Below are positions 1-6,637 of a stretch of DNA of 64,000 nucleotides, piece by piece; the stretch's first letter is position 1; each line of letters begins with the position of its first letter. The notes beneath the pieces were generated by a model. That model did no database searches. It saw nothing but the letters and a program-made list of their open reading frames with translations, and was not told the origin of the DNA. The DNA comes from Conexibacter sp. CPCC 205762 (GTDB taxonomy: Bacteria; Actinomycetota; Thermoleophilia; Solirubrobacterales; Solirubrobacteraceae): NCBI RefSeq assembly GCF_030646155.1, contig NZ_JAUTDN010000024.1, positions 1 through 64,000 of the forward strand. The letters are read 5' to 3'. A program made the translations under genes and the position numbers.

Positions 1-60
1 AGCCTCTCAGCGCCGATGGTACTTGGCCCGCAAGGGCCTGGGAGAGTAGGACGCCGCCGG
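1..60 (+). rRNA. rrf: 5S ribosomal RNA, 3' part
   Basis: The first about 60 bases match the conserved 3' half of bacterial 5S rRNA, including the CGCCGATGGTACT block and the GGGAGAGTAGGACGCCGCCG end. The 5' half lies outside the window, so this is presumably the end of an rRNA operon. A strong hairpin follows about 10 bases later. Confidence 0.88.
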
Positions 61-70
61 TTCCTTCTTT

Positions 71-101
71 GCAGCCCCGACCACACTGTGGCCGGGGCTG
101 C
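71..101 (+). terminator. Rho-independent-type terminator of the rRNA operon
   Basis: The arms GCAGCCCCG and CGGGGCTGC pair perfectly, with CCA/TGG adding to the stem around a small loop. It follows the 5S end directly and the T-rich TTCCTTCTTT precedes it. There is no long T tract afterwards, which is usual in GC-rich actinobacteria. Confidence 0.75.
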
Positions 102-219
102 ACACGTTTAAGCCCCACGCTCCAGGCGCGCGCGAGACGCCCAGAGCACGGCAGCCCGACTGCCGCCCAGCGAGCGATCTGACTAGGGAACGCCATTGCG
201 GGGTAGCGGTTGGGGCGCG

Positions 220-930
220 ATGACCGCACTGACGCTCACCTTCGACGACGGGCCCGATCCGCGCTGGACAGCGCGCGTGCTCGACGCGTTGGACGCCTGC
301 GGGGGCCGCGCCACGTTCTTCGTGATCGCCCCGCGCGCCCTGGCGGAGCCGGCGCTGGTCGAGCGGATGGTCGCGGCCGGCCACGGCGTCGAGCTGCACT
401 GCGACGAGCACATCCGTCACGGCGAGCGCAGCCGCGGCTGGGTCGCCGCCGACACCGACCGGGCGCTGACGCGGCTCGAGGCGCTCGGGGTTCGACCGCA
501 GCTGTGGCGGACGCCGTGGGGTGACTGCGCGCCGTGGAGCGGCGAGCTGGCCGCCGCGCGCGGACTGACGCTCGTCGGCTGGACGCACGACACGCACGAC
601 TGGCGGGGCGACTCGGCCGCCGCGATCGACGCGGCGATCGGCCCGCGTCTCCATGCCGGGTCGGTCGTGCTCTGCCACGACGGGCTCGGCCCCGGCGCCT
701 GCCGCGACGGCTGCGAGCAGACGGTCGCGTTCGTCGCGCGCGCCGCCGAGCGCGCACGCGCGCTCGGGCTCGCGCTGATGCCGCTGGGGCCGGACGGGAC
801 GCCGCTGCACCCTGATGATCGCGACGTGAACGCCGCCAGCCGCATCGACGCCGAGCGTGCTGCCGAGGTGCGACGCGTGGGCGCCGCAGGGGCATCGACG
901 CCGGGCATGCTGCCGAGGTTCGACGCATGA
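220..930 (+). CDS. Polysaccharide deacetylase (NodB homology domain) protein
   Basis: This 236-residue protein has the ordered motifs of carbohydrate esterase family 4, metal-dependent enzymes that remove N- or O-acetyl groups from polysaccharides. They are TFDDGPDP at residues 7-14, HCDEH near 60-64, RTPWGD near 100, HDTHDW near 128 and LCHDG near 155. It has no signal peptide, so it may act on a cytoplasmic sugar intermediate. The ATG at 220 is chosen because the domain begins there; a TTG at 196 would add eight residues. The stop overlaps the next start (ATGA). The last 35 codons lie in a 50-bp tandem repeat that continues into the next gene. Similar clusters usually carry a PIG-L-type deacetylase in this place, so this may be a functional replacement. 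Confidence 0.85.
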   Translation: MTALTLTFDDGPDPRWTARVLDALDACGGRATFFVIAPRALAEPALVERMVAAGHGVELHCDEHIRHGERSRGWVAADTDRALTRLEALGVRPQLWRTPWGDCAPWSGELAAARGLTLVGWTHDTHDWRGDSAAAIDAAIGPRLHAGSVVLCHDGLGPGACRDGCEQTVAFVARAAERARALGLALMPLGPDGTPLHPDDRDVNAASRIDAERAAEVRRVGAAGASTPGMLPRFDA

Positions 931-980
931 GCGCTGCGGCGGCACCGACGCCGGGCGAGCTGCCAGGGTTTGACGCGGCG
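821..980 (+). repeat. Imperfect 50-bp tandem repeat across a gene junction
   Basis: Three copies begin at 846, 896 and 946, each starting CGACGCCG and containing GCTGCC-AGG-T-GACGC. A partial, one-base-shorter copy precedes them at 821-845. Because 50 is not a multiple of three, each copy is read in a different frame. Copy 2 holds the real ATG of the downstream gene at 927, and copy 1 has a GTG at the equivalent place (877). This looks like duplication of the start region of the acyl-CoA dehydrogenase-like gene. Confidence 0.8.
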
Positions 981-2060
981 CTCGCGCGGATCGCCGCGGG
1001 GGCGGACGAGCGGGAGCGGGCGGCGGTGCCGCCGTTCCCGGCAGATGCGTTCGCGCTGTTGCGCGACTGCGGCGCGCTCGCAGTGAATGCGACGGTCGGG
1101 CCGGAGCGGCCGGCGGCGGCGCAGGAGCTGCGGCTCGTGCGCGCGGTCGCGGCGGCCGACGGGTCGGTCGGGCGGATCTTCGACGGGCATCTCAACGCGG
1201 TCGAGCGGCTTGCCGTCCACGGCGAGGGCGCGCTGCGCGAGCGCGAGCTGGCGCTCGTCGCCGGCGGGCGCCTGCTCGCGGGCGTCTGGGGCGGCGAGCC
1301 GCTGCCGGGCGAAGGGCCGCCGGCGCAGCTCATGCCAGCGCGCGCGGGTGACGCGGCGGACGGGATCGTCGCGCGGCTGCGCGGGGTGCGGACCTTCTGC
1401 TCCGGAGCGGGCGGGCTGCAGCGGGCGCTCGTGCTCGCACGCGAGCAGGACGATCCGGCGGGGCCGCCGGTCGCCGCATGGGTCGATCTGACGCGCCCCG
1501 GCGAGGTCGAGGTCGACGAACGCTGGTTCCGCGGCGCCGGCATGCGCGCCTCCGTCAGCCACCGCGTCGTCTTCCACGACACGGCGGTGCTGGCCCGCTT
1601 CGGCGGTCCGGGAGAGCTGGCGCTCCAACCCTGGTTCGGACGCGACGCGCTGCGCACCGCCGCCAGCTGGGCCGGCATCGCCGACACGGCCGCCGTCGCG
1701 GCGCTGGAGCAGCTCGCGGCACGCACGAGACGCGGCGAGCTGGAGGCGCTCGCCGCCGGGCAGCTGCTCGCCGCGCGGCAGACGATCGAGCTGTGGGTCG
1801 ACGCCGCCGCGGCGGCGATGGAGCGCGGCGCGCCGGACGAGCTCGCGCGCCTCTCGGCGCTTGGTCGTCACGCGATCGCGGCGGCGGCGCGGGAGCTGCT
1901 GGAGGTCGCCGCGCGCGCCTGCGGCTCCCGTCCGTTCGCGTCCGGCGGTGCGCTCGACCGCGCTCGCCGCGACCTCGAGCTGTTCCTGCTCCAGCACCGG
2001 CTCGATCCGATCGTCGCGCGGGCTGGGGCCGTCGCGCTCGACACGCTGGAGACGCTGTGA
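927..2060 (+). CDS. Acyl-CoA dehydrogenase-like flavoprotein
   Basis: The 377-residue protein resembles the divergent acyl-CoA dehydrogenases found beside NodS-like methyltransferases and glycosyltransferases. It has an alpha-helical N-terminal domain (to about 110), a central beta domain containing TFCSGAGG near 150 and a C-terminal helical bundle rich in Ala and Arg. The canonical catalytic Glu could not be placed with confidence, so the substrate is unknown. The start overlaps the deacetylase stop (ATGA), and the stop overlaps the next start (GTGA), so the four genes are translationally coupled. A role in modifying a cell-surface or secondary glycolipid is inferred from context only. Confidence 0.75.
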   Translation: MSAAAAPTPGELPGFDAALARIAAGADERERAAVPPFPADAFALLRDCGALAVNATVGPERPAAAQELRLVRAVAAADGSVGRIFDGHLNAVERLAVHGEGALRERELALVAGGRLLAGVWGGEPLPGEGPPAQLMPARAGDAADGIVARLRGVRTFCSGAGGLQRALVLAREQDDPAGPPVAAWVDLTRPGEVEVDERWFRGAGMRASVSHRVVFHDTAVLARFGGPGELALQPWFGRDALRTAASWAGIADTAAVAALEQLAARTRRGELEALAAGQLLAARQTIELWVDAAAAAMERGAPDELARLSALGRHAIAAAARELLEVAARACGSRPFASGGALDRARRDLELFLLQHRLDPIVARAGAVALDTLETL

Positions 2061-2683
2061 GCCTGCCCGCGTCCGCGTCTGCGTCCGCGCGCAACTGGCC
2101 GCCGCGACCCGGCGGCGGCGCGCGCATGCGGGCAGCCGACTTCGAGGCGCGCTACCGCGCCGAGCGCGACCCGTGGCGCTACCGCAGCAGTCCGTACGAG
2201 CGCGCGAAGTACGCCGCCACGCTGCGGGCCTGCGGCCGCGGGCCGTTCGAGCACGCGCTGGAGCTGGGCGGCTCGATCGGCGAGTTCAGCGCGCTGCTGG
2301 CGCCGCGCTGCCGGCGGCTGACGACGATCGACGTCAGCGCGACCGCGGTCGAGCGCGCCCGCGTCCGCGTCACCGGTCTGCCCGTCGACGTGCTGCTCGG
2401 CGCGATCCCCGACGACCTCCCGCACGCGTCGTTCGAACTGGTCGTCGCCTCCGAGGTCCTCTACTACCTGACCGTGCCGCAGTTGACCGCGACGCTCGCG
2501 GCGCTGCGCGCCCGGATGCCCCGCGGCGCGCGGCTGGTCGCCGTCCACTGGGCGCCGCAGGGGCCCGAGCGGCCGCTGAGCGCCTACCTCGTGCATGCCG
2601 CGCTGCGCGCGCAGCCGTGGCTGAGGTCACACGTCGCGGCTGACGAGGGCGACTACCTGCTCGACGTGCTGACGGTCCGATGA
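2057..2683 (+). CDS. Class I SAM-dependent methyltransferase (NodS-like)
   Basis: This 208-residue protein has the NodS-like opening FEARYRAERDPWRYRSSPYE, a SAM-binding loop LELGGSIGEFS, TTIDVSATAVERAR after strand 2, and ASEVLYYLT as motif IV. Such proteins transfer a methyl group, in NodS to the amino group of a deacetylated sugar, which suits the deacetylase two genes upstream. I chose the GTG at 2057 because it overlaps the upstream stop and has GGAG five bases before it. An ATG at 2126 would remove a low-complexity Ala/Ser-rich leader. It overlaps the following glycosyltransferase by four bases. Confidence 0.85.
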   Translation: MSLPASASASARNWPPRPGGGARMRAADFEARYRAERDPWRYRSSPYERAKYAATLRACGRGPFEHALELGGSIGEFSALLAPRCRRLTTIDVSATAVERARVRVTGLPVDVLLGAIPDDLPHASFELVVASEVLYYLTVPQLTATLAALRARMPRGARLVAVHWAPQGPERPLSAYLVHAALRAQPWLRSHVAADEGDYLLDVLTVR

Positions 2684-3453
2684 GCGCTCGCGAGCTGGTC
2701 GCGGCCGACGCGCCGGTCGCCTGCGTCGCGATCCCCGCGCGCAACGAGCGCGAGCGGATCGGCGCCTGCATCGAGGCGCTCGCGGCGCAGCGCGCGCCCG
2801 GACCGATCGAGGCCGTGCTCGTGCTCGACGCCTGCAGCGACGACACCGGTCCGGTCGCGTCGGCCGCGGCCGCGCGTCACGGACTGCGGCTGCACGTGCA
2901 GGAGGGGCCGGGTGCCGGCTCCGGCCCCGCCCGCCGGATCGCGATGGATGCCGCCGCGCAGCGGCTTCACGAAGCAGGCGTGCCGCACGGCCTGCTCGCG
3001 ACGACCGATGCCGACAGCCGCGTCGCACCCGACTGGATCGCCCGCCAGCTCGTGCATCTGGCGCGCGGCGCCGGCGCCGTCGCCGGGCGGATCGAGCTCG
3101 ACCCGGTCGAGGCGGGCCTGCTGCCGGGGCACGTGCTCACGCAGCGCGCCGCGCTGGCCGAGAAACGGCTGGAGCGTGTCCGCCGTCGCGACCCGCAGGC
3201 GCAGCACCACCATTTCGGCGGCGCCTCGATCGGCCTCGCCGCGTCGACCTACGCGCGGGTGGGCGGGCTCGAGCCGCGCGACGCGCTCGAGGACGACGCC
3301 TTCGCCGAGCGGCTTCTGCGCCACCGCATCGCGATCGCGCGCGTCGACGACGTCCGTGTCGTCACCTCCGCGCGCACCCATGGCCGCGCGACCCGCGGGC
3401 TCGCGATCGACCTCGCCGCGCTGTGCGCGCGCGAGCAGGCGGGCCGCGTCTGA
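2680..3453 (+). CDS. Family 2 glycosyltransferase
   Basis: The 257-residue protein begins its GT-A fold with CVAIPARNERERIGACIEAL and carries the metal-binding TTDADSRVAPDW near residue 108. A later GGLEPRDALEDDAFAERL segment matches the acceptor/catalytic ED region of family 2 enzymes. It would transfer a sugar from a nucleotide donor in the cytoplasm. It is the last gene of the four-gene operon and starts inside the stop of the methyltransferase gene (ATGA). Deacetylase, methyltransferase and glycosyltransferase together suggest assembly of a modified amino-sugar or glycolipid. Confidence 0.85.
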   Translation: MSARELVAADAPVACVAIPARNERERIGACIEALAAQRAPGPIEAVLVLDACSDDTGPVASAAAARHGLRLHVQEGPGAGSGPARRIAMDAAAQRLHEAGVPHGLLATTDADSRVAPDWIARQLVHLARGAGAVAGRIELDPVEAGLLPGHVLTQRAALAEKRLERVRRRDPQAQHHHFGGASIGLAASTYARVGGLEPRDALEDDAFAERLLRHRIAIARVDDVRVVTSARTHGRATRGLAIDLAALCAREQAGRV

Positions 3454-3490
3454 GACGGCTCGTGCGCGAGGGCGGCGACAAAGCCGCCGC

Positions 3491-3823
3491 TCAGCGGGCG
3501 TACATGATGACGCCGACGCCGAGCAGGCAGATCATGGCGCCGATCAGGTCGGCGCGGTCCGGGTGGAAGCCGTCGAAGGCGACGCCCCACAGCAGCGAGC
3601 CGACGATGAAGACGCCGCCGTAGGCGGCCAGCACGCGGCCGAACTCGTTGCTCGGCTGCAGCGCGGCGACGACGCCGTAGAGCCCGAGCGCGACGACGCC
3701 GAGCGCGACCACGAGCGGCCCCTTGTGCTCCTTGATCCCGATCCAGACGAGGTAGGCGCCGCCGATCTCAGCCAGCGCGGCGGCGACGAAGAGCGCGATC
3801 GAACGGCCGGTCACGCCCGCCAT
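3491..3823 (-). CDS. YnfA/UPF0060 family small membrane protein
   Basis: The 110-residue protein has four hydrophobic helices and the family pattern [17 protein letters not shown], a conserved central [22 protein letters not shown], and a C-terminal [17 protein letters not shown]. The function of the family is not settled; it resembles small multidrug exporters in size and topology. The start at 3823 begins MAGVTGRS, directly at the first helix; a longer reading frame to 3871 adds a charged leader that the family does not have. It converges on the glycosyltransferase gene. Confidence 0.88.
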   Translation of the reverse strand: MAGVTGRSIALFVAAALAEIGGAYLVWIGIKEHKGPLVVALGVVALGLYGVVAALQPSNEFGRVLAAYGGVFIVGSLLWGVAFDGFHPDRADLIGAMICLLGVGVIMYAR

Positions 3824-3898
3824 CCTGCCACGCCGGCGCGATCCCGGCGACCCGACGTGCGGTCCGGTCACCGGCGCGTCGGCGTCGTCCGGATCTGT

Positions 3899-3912
3899 GT
3901 CAAGATCTTGAC
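3899..3912. promoter_or_regulatory. MarR operator at its own start codon
   Basis: GTCAAGATCTTGAC is a perfect 14-bp palindrome that abuts the GTG start of the MarR gene. It differs in the two central bases from the paired sites at 4369-4400. A bound repressor here would block transcription start or translation start, so the gene is probably autoregulated. The closeness to the GTG suggests a very short or leaderless transcript. Confidence 0.8.
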
Positions 3913-4341
3913 GTGAAGCGAGTGGATGTCGACAGCTCGATCGGCTACGCGTTGAAGCGGACCGCGACGGCGCTGCGGACGGCGATGGAGGCCTCGTTGC
4001 GGTCGCTTGGGCTGAGCGTGCCGCAGTACTCGTGCCTGGAGATCCTCAGTGCGCGGCCGGAGATCTCCAACGCGGACCTGGCCCGGGGCGTGTTCGTGAC
4101 CCGCCAGGCGATGCACCAGCTGCTCGGCGGCCTGCAGGAGGCCGGGCTCGTCAGCGCCGTCGGCAGCGGGCGCGTTCAGCGCTATTCGCTGACGCCTGAG
4201 GGGCAGCGGGTCATCGTCGCCGCGTCGGCGGCCGTCGTGGCGGTGGAGGAGCGGATGCTGTCGGGCTTGGGGGCGGCGGAGCGGCGGCGGCTGCATGACG
4301 ACCTGGAGCGGTGCACCGCAGCACTCGGCGAGCGGGCATAG
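3913..4341 (+). CDS. MarR family transcriptional repressor
   Basis: The 142-residue protein has the MarR winged helix-turn-helix. Helices around [25 protein letters not shown] lead to the recognition region [20 protein letters not shown] (about 60-80). A wing follows ([16 protein letters not shown]), then C-terminal dimerisation helices. MarR dimers usually release DNA on binding a small phenolic or oxidant signal. Palindromic sites at its own start and before the next gene match such a dimer. The neighbouring VOC protein and EmrB-type exporter are its likely regulon. GTG 3913 is the start used; GTG 3922 is an alternative. Confidence 0.9.
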   Translation: MKRVDVDSSIGYALKRTATALRTAMEASLRSLGLSVPQYSCLEILSARPEISNADLARGVFVTRQAMHQLLGGLQEAGLVSAVGSGRVQRYSLTPEGQRVIVAASAAVVAVEERMLSGLGAAERRRLHDDLERCTAALGERA

Positions 4342-4368
4342 GGCCGGCGGCGCGAGGTCGCGCGATAC

Positions 4369-4411
4369 GTCAAGACCTTGACAACTGTCAAGGTCTTGAC
4401 GTAGTCTTGAC
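4369..4411 (+). promoter_or_regulatory. Promoter with double MarR operator for the VOC gene
   Basis: GTCAAGACCTTGAC (4369-4382) and its exact reverse complement GTCAAGGTCTTGAC (4387-4400) are separated by four bases, and a further half-site TCTTGAC lies at 4405-4411. Inside them is a consensus -35 box TTGACA (4379-4384) and, after 17 bases, TAGTCT (4402-4407) as a -10 box. Repressor binding would cover the whole promoter. Confidence 0.82.
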
Positions 4412-4440
4412 GGCGTGAACCGCTTTCCAAGGAGCCTCTG

Positions 4441-4809
4441 ATGCCTGTCACCGGACCCGACTTCATCTCCCTTCAAGTCCGCGATCTGGGCCGCTCGGCC
4501 GCGTTCTACGAGCAGTACCTCGGCTTGGTGCGCAACCCCGCGGGCCCGCCCCACGCGGTCGTCTTCGACACCAAGCCGATCGCGTTCGCCGTTCGCGATC
4601 TGCTGCCCGGCGTCGACCTGGACGCCGTCAAGCAGCCCGGCGAGGGCGTCGCGGTGTGGATGCACGCACCTGAGGCGCAGCAGATCCACGACGCGCTCGC
4701 CGCGGACGGGGTCACGATCGTGACCGAGCCCTTCGACGGGCCGTTCGGGCGGACCTTCGCGTTCGCCGATCCCGACGGCTACCAGATCACCCTGCACGCG
4801 AAGGGCTGA
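4441..4809 (+). CDS. VOC superfamily (glyoxalase/bleomycin-resistance fold) protein
   Basis: The 122-residue protein is a single vicinal-oxygen-chelate domain. It opens with FISLQVRDLGRSAAFYEQYL, and the second beta-alpha-beta unit ends in FAFADPDGYQITLHAKG, the usual family end. Proteins of this size bind toxic electrophiles or antibiotics or act as metal-dependent lyases or dioxygenases; the substrate here cannot be told. AAGGAG at 4429-4434 gives a strong ribosome site. It lies under a MarR-controlled promoter, so a protective role against the compound sensed by the MarR protein is likely. Confidence 0.88.
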   Translation: MPVTGPDFISLQVRDLGRSAAFYEQYLGLVRNPAGPPHAVVFDTKPIAFAVRDLLPGVDLDAVKQPGEGVAVWMHAPEAQQIHDALAADGVTIVTEPFDGPFGRTFAFADPDGYQITLHAKG

Positions 4810-4818
4810 GGCGCGCGC

Positions 4819-6309
4819 TCAGTGGGCGATCACGGGGACGGCGTCGGGATCGGGCGCGGCGAGGATGCGGGTGCGCAGCAGCAGGCCGCAGGCGATCGTG
4901 CCGGCGGCGAGGATCGCGGCGGTCCACCAGAAGGCGGTCGCGTAGCCGTGGATCGTCGCGGCCAGCTCGAGGTTCGGCACGCCGGCTGAGGCGTTGGCGG
5001 CGATGTGGTCGCGGACGGCGCTGGCGAAGATCGTCGACAGCAGCGCGGTGCCGATCGAGCCGCCGACCTGCTGGCTGACGTTGACCATCGCCGAGCCGAC
5101 GCTGGCGTCACGGTGCGCGACCTCGAGCGTCGCCGTCGTCATGCCGCCGCCGTAGACCAGCCCGAAGCCGATCCCCATCACGATCAGCCCCGGCAGGACG
5201 CCGGTCGCGTAGCCGGAGTCCGCCTCCAGCTGGGCGAAGAGCGCCATCGAGACGGCGGTCAGCGCCAGCCCCGCGCCGAGCGTCACGCGCGGGCCGATCC
5301 GCTGCAGCAGCGCGGTCGCGCCGCCGACGCCGGTCATGATCGCGACGTTCATCGGCATGAAGGCGAAGCCGGTCTGGACCGGTGAGAAGTCGAGCACCTG
5401 CTGCATGTAGTACGTCAGGAAGAGCGAGACGACGAAGATCGCGATCGCGCCGATCCCGAGCGCGAGGTAGGCGCCGCCGCGGTTGCGCTCCAGCAGCACG
5501 CGCAGCGGCAGCAGCGGCTGCGCGACGCGCTGCTGGAGCCCGGCGAACAGCACGAGCAGCACGACCGACGCGGCCAGCATCGCGAGCGTGACCGCGTCGC
5601 CCCAGCCGTGGCTCTCCGCGTTGGAGAAGCCGAAGACGAGCGCGAACAGGCCGGCGGTGACGGTGAGCGCGCCGGGCACGTCGAGGCGCGGCTGCTCGCC
5701 GTGGCGGTGGGCGCGCTCGCCGTGCAGCAGCGCCAGGCCGCCGAGCGCGGCCGGGACGGCGAAGAGCAGGTTGACGTAGAGGCACCAGCGCCACGACAGG
5801 TATTGCGTGAGCACGCCGCCGAGCAGCAGCCCGACGCCTGCGCCGATGCCTGAGATCGCGGCGAAGACGCCGAACGCCGTGCCGCGCTCGCGCGGGTCGG
5901 TGAAGGTCGTCGCGACGAGCGACAGGGCGGCCGGCGCCACCAGCGCGGCGACGAGGCCCTGCAGGGCGCGCGCGACGACGAGCACGCCGAAGCTGCCCGC
6001 CGCGCCGCCGAGCGCCGAGGCGCCCGCGAAGCCGAGCAGGCCGATCACGAACAGCCGCTTGCGGCCGATCAGGTCGCCGAGACGACCGCCGAGCAGCAGC
6101 AGCGAGCCGAACGCGAGCGCGTAGGCGGTGATCACCCACTGGCGGCTCTCGGTCGAGAAGCCGAGGTCGGCCTGCGCGGAGGGGAGCGCGATGTTGATGA
6201 TCGTCGCGTCGAGCACGAGCATCAGCTGCACGACGCCGAGCACGCCGAGGATCAGCCAGCGACGGGCATGGTGAGGATCGACCGCGGCAGCGGTCGCAGA
6301 GGGCGACAT
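4819..6309 (-). CDS. MFS exporter, DHA2 (EmrB/QacA) family
   Basis: This 496-residue membrane protein has about 14 hydrophobic helices. It carries LDATIINIALPSAQADLG in helix 1, the MFS signature GGRLGDLIGRKRLF between helices 2 and 3, and the antiporter-type motif around ISGIGAGVGLLLGGVLT in helix 5. Members expel drugs in exchange for protons. The start MSPSATAAA at 6309 follows an AAGGGA ribosome site; a longer frame to 6351 adds an unlikely leader. It is convergent with the VOC gene. CCTTGAC half-sites upstream (6424 and 6482) resemble the MarR operator arm, so co-regulation is possible. Confidence 0.9.
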   Translation of the reverse strand: MSPSATAAAVDPHHARRWLILGVLGVVQLMLVLDATIINIALPSAQADLGFSTESRQWVITAYALAFGSLLLLGGRLGDLIGRKRLFVIGLLGFAGASALGGAAGSFGVLVVARALQGLVAALVAPAALSLVATTFTDPRERGTAFGVFAAISGIGAGVGLLLGGVLTQYLSWRWCLYVNLLFAVPAALGGLALLHGERAHRHGEQPRLDVPGALTVTAGLFALVFGFSNAESHGWGDAVTLAMLAASVVLLVLFAGLQQRVAQPLLPLRVLLERNRGGAYLALGIGAIAIFVVSLFLTYYMQQVLDFSPVQTGFAFMPMNVAIMTGVGGATALLQRIGPRVTLGAGLALTAVSMALFAQLEADSGYATGVLPGLIVMGIGFGLVYGGGMTTATLEVAHRDASVGSAMVNVSQQVGGSIGTALLSTIFASAVRDHIAANASAGVPNLELAATIHGYATAFWWTAAILAAGTIACGLLLRTRILAAPDPDAVPVIAH

Positions 6310-6637
6310 GGAGATCCCTTCAGAGACGGGAGGACAAGGCGCGGCGGCCACGAGGGCGCTCAGCGGCGCTTCACCTTAGCACCGTCATCCGCGGCGATCG
6401 GACAATTCAGGCGCACGAGATGACCTTGACTTTTCACTGCATTTCCCACCTCTTTGCCCGTTCCTGCGGGATGCGCCCCCGCCTTGACTTTTGCCTCCCG
6501 ATCGTGGAACGGCTCCGCTGATCGCGCGATAATTCATAACGATCGGCCGGGGACGCGGGTGGTGTCGGTGGCATGCGCTCGGACACCGGCCCGCGCCAGG
6601 GGTCAAGCCGCGCGCGCAGCCGCCGACCATTCCGGAC
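6310..6637. promoter_or_regulatory. Divergent promoter region with repeated CCTTGACTTTT
   Basis: This 328-base stretch separates the leftward MFS gene from the rightward secreted protein and contains no gene. An 11-base direct repeat CCTTGACTTTT occurs at 6424-6434 and 6482-6492. Its CCTTGAC core equals the arm of the MarR operator at 4369. An AT-richer GATAATTCATAA segment near 6530-6540 may hold a promoter for the rightward gene. Confidence 0.45.

Noticed and set aside
3249..3590. Minus-strand frame of 113 codons over the end of the glycosyltransferase gene
   Set aside because: Arg/Pro-rich shadow of the real gene.
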